The position numbers and the translations under genes were made by a program. The notes below the pieces were generated by a model that searched no databases, was not told the DNA's origin, and saw only the letters and a program-made list of their open reading frames with translations. 64,000 nucleotides of DNA from Pseudomonas sp. RIT-562 (GTDB lineage: Bacteria > Pseudomonadota > Gammaproteobacteria > Pseudomonadales > Pseudomonadaceae). The DNA is taken from assembly GCF_026241895.1 (NCBI RefSeq), contig NZ_JAPJIV010000019.1, positions 62,001 to 126,000 on the forward strand, in the 5' to 3' direction. Shown in pieces: positions 8,753-16,941 of the stretch (position 1 is its first letter; each line of letters begins with the position of its first letter).

Positions 8753-9090
8753 ATTTGCCCGAACTGCCACACAACACTTCGCGCACTGAAATGCGCAAGG
8801 CGCTGATCCGCCTGCGCATGGAAATGCATCGTCAGGAAATTCGTCACGAATCCGCGCAATTGCTGCAGCCCTTGCAGCGAGTGCGCGGGATGAGTCAAAG
8901 CATTCAGGGCGGGTTTGGCATCAAGCATGCGCCGCTGTGGGGCGTTGCAGCAGTAACATTGCTGGGCTTTCTGACCGGCAAAGGTGCCAAGAGCGGCGGC
9001 GCCAGCAGCGTGACCCGACTGATTCGCCTGAGCACTACCTTGGGCCCCTTGATCAAATTGGTCATGCAGGGTTCAACGCGCAAGCCCTAG
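8749..9090 (+). CDS. YqjK-like membrane-associated protein
   Basis: A basic, helical N-terminal region (TRTEMRKALIRLRMEMHRQEI-like, about 10-45) precedes one weak hydrophobic segment (WGVAAVTLLGFLTG) in this 113-residue protein. It fits the third member of yqjD-yqjE-yqjK operons. ATG 8749 overlaps the yqjE-like stop. A hairpin 27 bp downstream ends the operon. Function is unknown; membrane or envelope stress is the usual guess for the cluster. Confidence 0.8.
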   Translation: MNLPELPHNTSRTEMRKALIRLRMEMHRQEIRHESAQLLQPLQRVRGMSQSIQGGFGIKHAPLWGVAAVTLLGFLTGKGAKSGGASSVTRLIRLSTTLGPLIKLVMQGSTRKP

Positions 9091-9116
9091 GCAAGCTGGC
9101 TGTATTCTTGCAACAC

Positions 9117-9160
9117 CACGCGGGGTTGAAACTCTTTGACCGGAGATTCAACCCCGCGTG
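9117..9160 (+). terminator. Hairpin after the yqjDEK-like operon
   Basis: A perfect 14-bp inverted repeat (9117-9130 with 9147-9160) with a 16-nt loop lies between the operon and the next gene. It has no long T-run. Confidence 0.65.
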
Positions 9161-9225
9161 CATACGCCTGCGTGCCTGACCGGTACCCGGATTATTCCAG
9201 AACAAGAATTTAGCAAGGAGGCCTT

Positions 9226-10389
9226 GTGATCGACGGGCAACCGCTCGCCTGTTTCCAACCGTTCATAGATACCGCCACCGGTCGCATCGCAGGCGTCGAG
9301 GCCTTGGGTCGGCTACGCCAGGCGGATGGCCAACTGACCTCGGTCGGCCCCCTGTTTGCCGACTCCAGAATTCCCGCAGCCGCCCTGCGGCGCCTCGATC
9401 GACAGATCCGTGACCACGCCTTGAGCCGCCTGCACCAAGCGCCGGCTGACTGGTTCCTGAGCCTGAACATGTCACCGCGTTGGGTCAATCGCTTGCGCCC
9501 GGATCAGGACCTGCCCAGTCTCAAGCAGATGGCCAGGCATGGCGTCGACCCGCAACGCATCGTCTACGAGATCACCGAGCTGGGAGGCGACATTCAGCGC
9601 CTGGCAGACGTAGTCGCGCGGTACCGCCGGGCTGGCGCCAGGATTGCCATCGATGATTTTGGTGCCGGCTATTCCCAGCTCGATCGCGTGTTGGCGCTGC
9701 AACCGGACATTCTCAAGCTCGACATGCGCTTATTCCAGGCTGCCGCGCTAGGCGGTCCGAGTAGCGATGTGGTCAAGGCCCTGGCGCAAATGGCGGAAAA
9801 GACGGGCTGCTGGATCATCGCTGAAGGGGTGGAGACCGATGCCCAGCTCAACTTCGCGCTTGAGTGCGGCTCGCGTTATGTCCAGGGTTTTCTGTTCGCC
9901 CGGGCTCAGGAAGACTTCTTTGCCACCGATGCATTCGTCGAGCGCTTCGCCGAACTGCGCCACCGCTATGTTCAGCAGAAACTGCTCGAGCGCGGCCGAC
10001 TCATGCTCATGCGCCAGCAACTCGGTGAGCTGATGGGCATTCTGCAAGACTGGGCCCAGGCCCGCGCACCGCTCAGCGCCTTGCCGCGTCTCGATGCCTT
10101 TCCCTGGTTGCTGCGCTTTTACCAATGCGACCGGCACGGCACACAACTGACACCGAACCTGGAATGGGGGCCACATGGCTGGAAAGCTGATAATCGCTAC
10201 CTGGGCCATAACTGGTCATGGCGCCCGTACTTCTACCATCTGCTGGCCGAAGGCTGGGAGGAGCGCCGCCTGACGCTTTCCAACACCTACCGCGATGCCA
10301 CCAGCAACCAATACTGCCTGACCGCCGGGCAATTTTTCGCCAATGGTGAAAGGCTGCTGCTCATCGATATCGACGCTGCCGGGCTTTAG
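9226..10389 (+). CDS. EAL-domain c-di-GMP phosphodiesterase with C-terminal sensor domain
   Basis: The 387-residue soluble protein starts directly with an EAL domain (about 5-240). Key residues look intact: EALGR (25-29), Asn81, Glu115, DD 143-144 in DDFGAGYS, Lys164 and Glu200. It should therefore hydrolyse c-di-GMP to pGpG. Residues 245-387 form a helical linker and a PAS/Cache-like domain rich in Trp and Tyr, like the YkuI_C domain, which may bind a small ligand. The start is GTG 9226 behind a strong AAGGAGG site. There is no GGDEF domain and no membrane segment. Confidence 0.88.
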   Translation: MIDGQPLACFQPFIDTATGRIAGVEALGRLRQADGQLTSVGPLFADSRIPAAALRRLDRQIRDHALSRLHQAPADWFLSLNMSPRWVNRLRPDQDLPSLKQMARHGVDPQRIVYEITELGGDIQRLADVVARYRRAGARIAIDDFGAGYSQLDRVLALQPDILKLDMRLFQAAALGGPSSDVVKALAQMAEKTGCWIIAEGVETDAQLNFALECGSRYVQGFLFARAQEDFFATDAFVERFAELRHRYVQQKLLERGRLMLMRQQLGELMGILQDWAQARAPLSALPRLDAFPWLLRFYQCDRHGTQLTPNLEWGPHGWKADNRYLGHNWSWRPYFYHLLAEGWEERRLTLSNTYRDATSNQYCLTAGQFFANGERLLLIDIDAAGL

Positions 10390-10458
10390 TAGCGCTTGCA
10401 CGTCCCGAGCTGAACCCGGAAGCTTAGGCCATCAGTCACCTGACGGAGAGAATCAGCC

Positions 10459-11787
10459 TTGGATTGGCAAACCCTGCTAACTCGCGAACGCCTCGGAAAA
10501 CCTCTGCATAGCCCCGAAGAACTCGGGCGCAGTCCCTTTCACAAGGACCACGACCGGATTATTTTTTCCGGAGCGTTCCGTCGCCTTGGGCGCAAGACCC
10601 AGGTGCACCCTGTCACCAGCAACGACCACATTCACACGCGCCTGACGCACTCGCTGGAAGTCAGTTGCGTCGGGCGTTCACTGGGCATGCGGGTGGGCGA
10701 GACCATCCGTAGCGCCCTGCCCGACTGGTGTGAGCCCAGCGACCTGGGCATGGTGGTGCAGTCGGCTTGCCTGGCTCACGACATTGGCAATCCGCCGTTT
10801 GGGCATTCCGGCGAGGACGCCATTCGCCATTGGTTCCAGCAGGCCGCAGGCCGGGGCTGGCTGGACGCGATGAGCGAAGTCGAGCGTAATGACTTCCTCA
10901 ATTTTGAAGGCAACGCCCAGGGTTTTCGGGTGCTCACACAGCTTGAATACCATCAATTCGATGGCGGTACCCGCCTGACCTACGCCACCCTGGGAACATA
11001 CCTCAAGTACCCATGGACGGCGAAACACGCCGATTCACTGGGCTACAAGAAGCACAAGTTCGGCTGCTACCAGAGCGAGTTGCCGCTACTGGAGCAGATT
11101 GCTCATAAACTCGGCCTGCCGCAGCTTGAAGACCAGCGCTGGGCGCGCCATCCGCTGGTCTACCTGATGGAGGCTGCGGATGACATCTGCTACGCGCTGA
11201 TCGATCTGGAAGACGGCCTGGAAATGGAGCTGCTCGAGTACGCGGAAGTCGAGTCACTACTGCTGGACCTGGTCGGTGACGACCTCCCCGAAACCTACCG
11301 CCAACTCGGCCCGGCTGATTCGCGACGGCGCAAACTGGCGATCCTGCGCGGCAAGGCCATTGAGCACCTGACCAACGCCGCCGCCCGTGCGTTTGTCGAG
11401 CAACAGGATGCGTTGCTGGCCGGCACGCTGCCCGGCGATCTGGTGGAGCACATGCACGGCCCGGCAAAACGCTGCGTGTTGAATGCCAAGGACATGGCGC
11501 GTAAAAAAATCTTCCAGGACAAACGCAAGACCCTGCATGAGATAGGGGCGTACACGACACTGGAAATCCTGCTCAACGCGTTTTGCGGCGCCGCACTGGA
11601 GCAGCACGACGGTCGTACTCCTTCCTTCAAAAGCCGGCGCATCCTTGATTTGCTCGGCAACAATGCACCCGACCCACATGGCCCGCTGCATACATCATTC
11701 CTGCGCATGATCGACTTCATCGCTGGCATGACGGACAGCTACGCCAGCGAAATGGCTCTGGAAATGACTGGTCGCTCCAGTCACTGA
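10459..11787 (+). CDS. dgt: Deoxyguanosinetriphosphate triphosphohydrolase (dGTPase)
   Basis: An HD-superfamily enzyme of 442 residues that splits dGTP to deoxyguanosine and triphosphate. The metal-binding set is visible: H64 in HTRLTHSLEV, H107-D108 in CLAHDIGNPPFGHSGE, and D241 in EAADDICYALIDLED. Length fits the short dGTPase-like family. The start is TTG 10459, downstream of an ACGGAGAG site; no in-frame ATG fits near the N terminus. It stands alone between the EAL gene and the two-component cluster. Confidence 0.9.
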   Translation: MDWQTLLTRERLGKPLHSPEELGRSPFHKDHDRIIFSGAFRRLGRKTQVHPVTSNDHIHTRLTHSLEVSCVGRSLGMRVGETIRSALPDWCEPSDLGMVVQSACLAHDIGNPPFGHSGEDAIRHWFQQAAGRGWLDAMSEVERNDFLNFEGNAQGFRVLTQLEYHQFDGGTRLTYATLGTYLKYPWTAKHADSLGYKKHKFGCYQSELPLLEQIAHKLGLPQLEDQRWARHPLVYLMEAADDICYALIDLEDGLEMELLEYAEVESLLLDLVGDDLPETYRQLGPADSRRRKLAILRGKAIEHLTNAAARAFVEQQDALLAGTLPGDLVEHMHGPAKRCVLNAKDMARKKIFQDKRKTLHEIGAYTTLEILLNAFCGAALEQHDGRTPSFKSRRILDLLGNNAPDPHGPLHTSFLRMIDFIAGMTDSYASEMALEMTGRSSH

Positions 11788-11968
11788 ACCGCCCCTGCTG
11801 ATCGCCATTACGCCCTGCGTAACGGCCGATCAGCCGTGAGGGGTGCCGATACGCTCAAAGCTCGCCGAATCGCCCTACAGCTGTTGTCGAGCTGGCTGAT
11901 CGATTGCCCCTACCTGCTGCGAAATAATAATGCTCCGTCCGTCCGACGGCTCAGGTGTGAGTATTCCG

Positions 11969-12358
11969 ATGAACGAAGCAGACTGGCGCATCCTGTTAGT
12001 TGAAGATCACCGCTTTCAACTTGAAGCCACACAAATCCTGCTCGAAAGCTACGGCTTCGCGCACATCACTACTGCCGACAGTGCCCAGGTTGCGCTGCAG
12101 AAAATGCACGAGGCGGCACTGCCCTACGACATCCTGTTGTGCGATCAATGTTTGCCCGATTTGCGCGGACTACAATTGATTGAGGCAGCTACCAAGCTGG
12201 GAAAGATCAAACACGCGGTATTGCTAAGTTGCCTGACAACCGTAGAACTGGACGAATTAGCAAAGTCGGCGAGCAAACTGGAATTACCGTTGTTAGGCTT
12301 TCTAGTAAAACCACCGAAACGTTTTGAGCTTATAACTCTATTGACTTCTACCAGATAA
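11969..12358 (+). CDS. Stand-alone receiver-domain response regulator
   Basis: A single CheY-like receiver of 129 residues with no output domain. Phospho-acceptor Asp59 (LLCDQCLPD), acidic pocket VEDH (11-14), Ser87 and Lys114 (LVKPPK) are in place. I start it at ATG 11969 (MNEADWRILL); an upstream ATG at 11930 would add 13 residues. It may shuttle phosphate or bind a partner for the BvgS-like kinase encoded just downstream. Its last third (LTTVELDELAKSASKLELPL) is encoded by noticeably more AT-rich DNA than its neighbours. Confidence 0.85.
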   Translation: MNEADWRILLVEDHRFQLEATQILLESYGFAHITTADSAQVALQKMHEAALPYDILLCDQCLPDLRGLQLIEAATKLGKIKHAVLLSCLTTVELDELAKSASKLELPLLGFLVKPPKRFELITLLTSTR

Positions 12359-12611
12359 ACAAAATCGAAAATATGCAGACTAAAACTCAGACTAACCCGC
12401 CCACGGATATGATTTCATGCAACTTGGGAAGCTGATCTAAATTCTTAAAACCCTGACAAGTCTGATAAAAACACTAGTTGATACGTAGTACTTTTCTTGT
12501 TCTCTTGTAGGACTCATCTGATATTACGGATAGAGCTCTGCCTGTTCATGCGATGGCGGAACTATCTGAGCTAAGGTGCGCGCTTTATTTACGTTCGCAT
12601 GGGATTTGATT
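12359..12611. other. AT-rich intergenic region before the two-component genes
   Basis: About 250 bp with much lower GC than the surrounding genes and no open frame worth calling. It must carry the promoter of the LuxR-type regulator at 12612. I could not assign a specific -35/-10 pair or operator with confidence. Confidence 0.5.
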
Positions 12612-13238
12612 ATGAACTCCGTTTTTATCGTCGACGACCACCCAGTTATCCGCCTTGCCGTAAGAATGTTGCTGGAGCACGAAAACTTTAAAGTCGTCGG
12701 TGAAACGGACAATGGGGTTGACGCGATGCAGATGATTCGCGAATGCATGCCTGACCTGGTCATTCTGGACATCAGTATTCCCAAACTTGACGGGCTGGAA
12801 ATTCTTACCCGGCTCAACGCCATGAGCACCCGCACTCGAACCCTGGTATTGACGGCACAGAGCCCGAAACTGTTCGGCATCCGTTGCATGAAGTCGGGGG
12901 CCTCGGGATATGTGTGCAAACAGGAAGAATTAAGTGAACTGGTCAGCGCCATAAAAGCTGTATTATCAGGATACAACTATTTCCCCAGTGCGGCTTTAAA
13001 CCCTGTTCGAGAAGGCGACATTTGTTACGCCGAACTCGAACTATTCAAGTCAGTCAATGATCGAGAATTGATGGTGCTGCAGCTTTTCGCCCAAGGCCGC
13101 AGTAGCAAGGAAATCGCCAAAGGCATGTTCCTGAGCAACAAGACCGTCAGCACCTATAAAAAAAGACTCATGCAAAAGCTGAAGGCCAGATCCCTGGTAG
13201 AGCTCATCGAGATGGCAAAACGCAACGCACTCGTGTGA
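12612..13238 (+). CDS. BvgA/EvgA-like response regulator (NarL/FixJ type)
   Basis: This transcription factor has 208 residues. The receiver domain (1-120) has Asp53 as phospho-acceptor (LVILDISIP) and Lys103. A LuxR-type helix-turn-helix follows (about 145-205; GRSSKEIAKGMFLSNKTVST). ATG 12612 gives the canonical FIVDDHP start; the open frame 5' of it lacks family similarity. The stop overlaps the region of the next gene, a BvgS-like hybrid kinase, so the two form an operon and surely a cognate pair. Confidence 0.9.
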   Translation: MNSVFIVDDHPVIRLAVRMLLEHENFKVVGETDNGVDAMQMIRECMPDLVILDISIPKLDGLEILTRLNAMSTRTRTLVLTAQSPKLFGIRCMKSGASGYVCKQEELSELVSAIKAVLSGYNYFPSAALNPVREGDICYAELELFKSVNDRELMVLQLFAQGRSSKEIAKGMFLSNKTVSTYKKRLMQKLKARSLVELIEMAKRNALV

Positions 13239-13246
13239 GAACCAGC

Positions 13247-16200
13247 ATGCCCAGTCGCGCAAAGGAATACCTGATGCTGATGGCCGTGGCCCTCTTGCCG
13301 AGCGGTTCGGTGCACGCCGCGCAAATCGACAGCCAAAGCTACACCTTGCTCAGCCGGTCCACGGCCGCACAACTGGAAGTTCCACTGGATAGATCGCAAC
13401 GCCTCTGGGCCAGGAGCCGATCCGAGCTGATCCTCGGCACCTCGGCACCCGACTATCCGCCCTTCGACATGACTATCGACAGCAGCCAGGATTACGAAGG
13501 GTTGACCGCCGACTACGCAGGTCTTCTCAGCGCGACCACCGGACTCCCCATCAAGGTCAGGCGGTTTTCCTCCCGGAACGACGCCATTGAGGCGCTGGAA
13601 AATGGCGAGGTCGATCTGCTGGGCACTTCGAATGGCTTCGAGGCTGAGCGTTCGGAGATTCTCCTGCCGACACCCTACGCCGTTGATCAACCGGTACTGG
13701 TCACGCGGGAGGAAGAAACCCGATCCCTGACTGATGGGCTCAGGGGCTTGCGATTGAGCATGGTCTATCACTATCTGCCGCTGGAAGAAGTCAGTCGGCT
13801 CTATCCCAACGCGGTCATCACGCCCTACCCCTCTTACCAGAATGCGATCAATGCCGTGGCCTTCGATCAGGCCGATGTGTTTCTCGGCGACACAATTTCA
13901 ACTCACTACATGATCAACAAGGGCTACCTGAACAACATCCGCATGGCCAGCTTCGGCAAGCACGAGGCGCACGGTTTCAGCTTTGCGGTGCATAAAGACA
14001 ATCGGCAATTGCTCGGCATCATCAACTCGATGCTGGCCGCTTTGCCGACCAGTGAAAAAGACAACATCGGCAAGCGCTGGAGTGCCGGCAGTGACATCCT
14101 CCTCAGCGATCACAACCTGCAATTCACCGACCGCGAAAAACGCTGGATCGCCACCCACCCAGTGGTGCGCGTGGTCGTGAACGAAGCTTACGCACCGCTG
14201 ACGTTTTTCGACCGCGATGGCAACTTTCGTGGAGTCACAGCCGATCTGCTGGAGTTGATCAGGCTGCGCACCGGCCTGCGCTTCGATGTTCAGCGCAGCC
14301 GTAACGATGGCGAGATGATCAGGCTGGTCGACGAGAAGCAGGCCGACATGATCACCGCCCTGCTGCCCAGCGCTCAACGTGAAGCCACGCTGAGTTTCAC
14401 CCGCCCCTACCTGCAGAACTCGTTTGTCCTGCTGACGCGAAAACTCGCGGATAGCCCGCGCAATCTCGAACAGATGCGCGACAAGCGCCTGGCCATCGCC
14501 CAAGGCAACCCGATGGTGGAGTACCTGCGTCGCGAATTCCCGCAAATCAAACTGATCGAGACTCCCGACACCTTCAGCGCCGTAGAAATGCTGTCGGACG
14601 GTCGCGCAGACGCTGCGGTCAACTCACTGGTGATCGCCAACTATTTCATGTCCGCACGGATCTTCGAGCACGAGCTGCAGATCAGCACCACCATCGGCAC
14701 CCAACAGGCGGCGTTTTCACTTGCGACCGCGCGGGATGCCAAGGAGCTGAACTCGATTCTCGACAAGGCACTGCTGAGCATTGCCCCGGACGAACTGGGG
14801 GTGATCAACAGTCGCTGGCGCGGCTACTCGGCATCCGCGCAGGACTCCTGGCAAAACTATCACCGGATCTTTTACCAGGTCGTCATCAGCGCCGGTGTCC
14901 TGCTGTTGATGTCAGTCGCCTGGAACGCTTACATGCGTCGCCAGATCAAGCAGCGCCAGGCCGCCGAGCGCGCGTTGAATGATCAATATGAATTCATGCG
15001 CTCGCTGGTCAACGGCACACCTCATCCGATCTATGTTCGCGACCGCCAGGGTTTGCTGCAAAGCTGCAACGACAGCTACCTCGAGGCGTTCAACGCCAAA
15101 CGCGAAGACGTCATCGGCAAAAGCGTGATGCAGGGCAACATGAGCAACGCCTTCGAGGCGCGGGAATATCAGGCCGATTATCAACGCGTAGTCGCCGAAG
15201 GCGTCCCGCTGGTGCTCGACCGGGCACTGCACATCGGTGGACGCCGGCTGACCATTTATCACTGGGTACTGCCCTATCGTGATTCGCGCGGCAAGGTCCA
15301 GGGCATCATCGGCGGCTGGATCGACATCAGTGACCGGCGCCAACTGTTCGAGGAACTGCGGCTTGCCAAAGAGCGCGCCGATGAGGCCAACCGCGCCAAA
15401 AGTACCTTTCTGGCGACCATGAGCCATGAAATCCGCACTCCGATGAACGCCGTCATTGGCATGTTGGAATTGACGCTCAAGCGGATTGAACAGGATCACC
15501 CGGATCGGCCCGCGATCGACGTGGCCTACAACTCCGCGCGAGACCTGCTGGAGCTCATCGGCGACATTCTAGACATTGCACGCATCGAGTCCGGGCGCCT
15601 GGAATTGAACCCGGAACGGGTCAACCTCCATGAGGTCGTAGCGTCGGTCGTGAAAATCTTCGAAGGCCTGGCACGGCAGAAACAACTCGAGCTACTGCTG
15701 GAATTTCACTGCGCCAACCCCGACATTGATGTACTGCTGGACCCTATGCGGTTCAAGCAGGTGCTGTCCAACCTGATCAGTAACGCTATCAAGTTCACCA
15801 CTCATGGCCATGTCAGGATCGTCGTTGAACTGAGCCCCACCGAGGCCGACGAGGTACGCCTGAATCTGAACGTGGAAGACAGCGGTATTGGCATCAGCGA
15901 GGAAGATCAGCGACGGCTGTTCTCTCCTTTCGCTCAGGCAGACAACTCCGCCAAGGCCGGCCGTGGCGGAGCAGGCCTGGGGCTGATGATCAGTCGCAGC
16001 CTGTGCAAGCTGATGGGCGGCAGCCTGCGGTTGAGCAGTCGTCCGGGCACTGGCACTCAAGTCATGGTTGCCCTGCACCTGCCAGCACTACCCCGGAAAC
16101 CGGCGGTATTGACCATTGAACAGGCGCCCCAACCGCCCAGGACCGCACTCAAAGTCCTGGTGGTCGATGACCACCCTGCCAATCGCCTGCTGATGTGCCA

Positions 16201-16891
16201 GCAACTGGAGTTTCTCGGGCATGTGTCGCAGGTTGCAGAGGATGGCGCAGCGGCGCTCTGCCTGTGGAAGAGTGAGGCATTCGACCTGGTGATTGCCGAC
16301 TGCAACATGCCAGTCATGAGCGGGTACGAGCTGGCTCGCGCCATTCGCAGCGAGGAGCGGCGCTCGCAACGTCCGCCCATGGTCATCCTGGGGTTCACTG
16401 CCAATGCCCAGCCGGAAGAAATCACCCGCTGCAAGGAGGCCGGTATGGATGACTGCCTGTTCAAGCCGCTGACCCTGACCGCTTTGAGCCACTGGATCGA
16501 AAACCTCAACACCGAGACGCACAGCCCGGCATTCAGTCTCGAGGGGCTGCAGCAACTGACAGGCGGGAATCCGCTGTTGGACCTGCGATTGCTCAACGAG
16601 CTGCTCAAAAGCAATCGTCTGGACCGGCAGGAACTGCTGGCCGTGGCGAGCACGTCTGAGCCACAGGCATTCCTGGACATTGCCCACAAAATCAAGGGCG
16701 CCGCGCGGATTATCCAGGCCACGCGCCTCATCGACAGCTGCGAATTACTGGAGGCCGCCTGCCAGGGTGCATTCGATCCCGGCGCAGTAGCCGACTGCAT
16801 CGAGGCAATGGAAAGCGCCATGCTGCAACTGGAAGTGGCCCTCGAACAGCAAATAAGCACCCACGAGCGCAGCACAACGATGGAGCCTTAA
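13247..16891 (+). CDS. BvgS-like unorthodox hybrid sensor kinase
   Basis: A 1214-residue inner-membrane kinase. In order: signal peptide; two periplasmic solute-binding-type Venus flytrap domains (about 45-265 and 290-510); one transmembrane helix (about 542-562); a PAS domain (about 585-690); HisKA with MSHEIRTPMNA (His727); HATPase (NLISNAIKF, GLGLMISRSL); a receiver with Asp1018 (VIADCNMPVM); and a C-terminal HPt domain (AHKIKGAA, His1147). This is the full BvgS/EvgS phosphorelay, passing phosphate His-Asp-His-Asp to the regulator encoded just upstream. ATG 13247 is chosen; GTG 13235, overlapping the previous stop, is possible. The ligand is unknown, as residues lining the binding clefts are not diagnostic. 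Confidence 0.92.
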   Translation: MPSRAKEYLMLMAVALLPSGSVHAAQIDSQSYTLLSRSTAAQLEVPLDRSQRLWARSRSELILGTSAPDYPPFDMTIDSSQDYEGLTADYAGLLSATTGLPIKVRRFSSRNDAIEALENGEVDLLGTSNGFEAERSEILLPTPYAVDQPVLVTREEETRSLTDGLRGLRLSMVYHYLPLEEVSRLYPNAVITPYPSYQNAINAVAFDQADVFLGDTISTHYMINKGYLNNIRMASFGKHEAHGFSFAVHKDNRQLLGIINSMLAALPTSEKDNIGKRWSAGSDILLSDHNLQFTDREKRWIATHPVVRVVVNEAYAPLTFFDRDGNFRGVTADLLELIRLRTGLRFDVQRSRNDGEMIRLVDEKQADMITALLPSAQREATLSFTRPYLQNSFVLLTRKLADSPRNLEQMRDKRLAIAQGNPMVEYLRREFPQIKLIETPDTFSAVEMLSDGRADAAVNSLVIANYFMSARIFEHELQISTTIGTQQAAFSLATARDAKELNSILDKALLSIAPDELGVINSRWRGYSASAQDSWQNYHRIFYQVVISAGVLLLMSVAWNAYMRRQIKQRQAAERALNDQYEFMRSLVNGTPHPIYVRDRQGLLQSCNDSYLEAFNAKREDVIGKSVMQGNMSNAFEAREYQADYQRVVAEGVPLVLDRALHIGGRRLTIYHWVLPYRDSRGKVQGIIGGWIDISDRRQLFEELRLAKERADEANRAKSTFLATMSHEIRTPMNAVIGMLELTLKRIEQDHPDRPAIDVAYNSARDLLELIGDILDIARIESGRLELNPERVNLHEVVASVVKIFEGLARQKQLELLLEFHCANPDIDVLLDPMRFKQVLSNLISNAIKFTTHGHVRIVVELSPTEADEVRLNLNVEDSGIGISEEDQRRLFSPFAQADNSAKAGRGGAGLGLMISRSLCKLMGGSLRLSSRPGTGTQVMVALHLPALPRKPAVLTIEQAPQPPRTALKVLVVDDHPANRLLMCQQLEFLGHVSQVAEDGAAALCLWKSEAFDLVIADCNMPVMSGYELARAIRSEERRSQRPPMVILGFTANAQPEEITRCKEAGMDDCLFKPLTLTALSHWIENLNTETHSPAFSLEGLQQLTGGNPLLDLRLLNELLKSNRLDRQELLAVASTSEPQAFLDIAHKIKGAARIIQATRLIDSCELLEAACQGAFDPGAVADCIEAMESAMLQLEVALEQQISTHERSTTMEP

Positions 16892-16941
16892 CTATGCTTG
16901 GGCGCTGAGCAGTGAGTTAAACCCCTTATGGAGACACTGCA

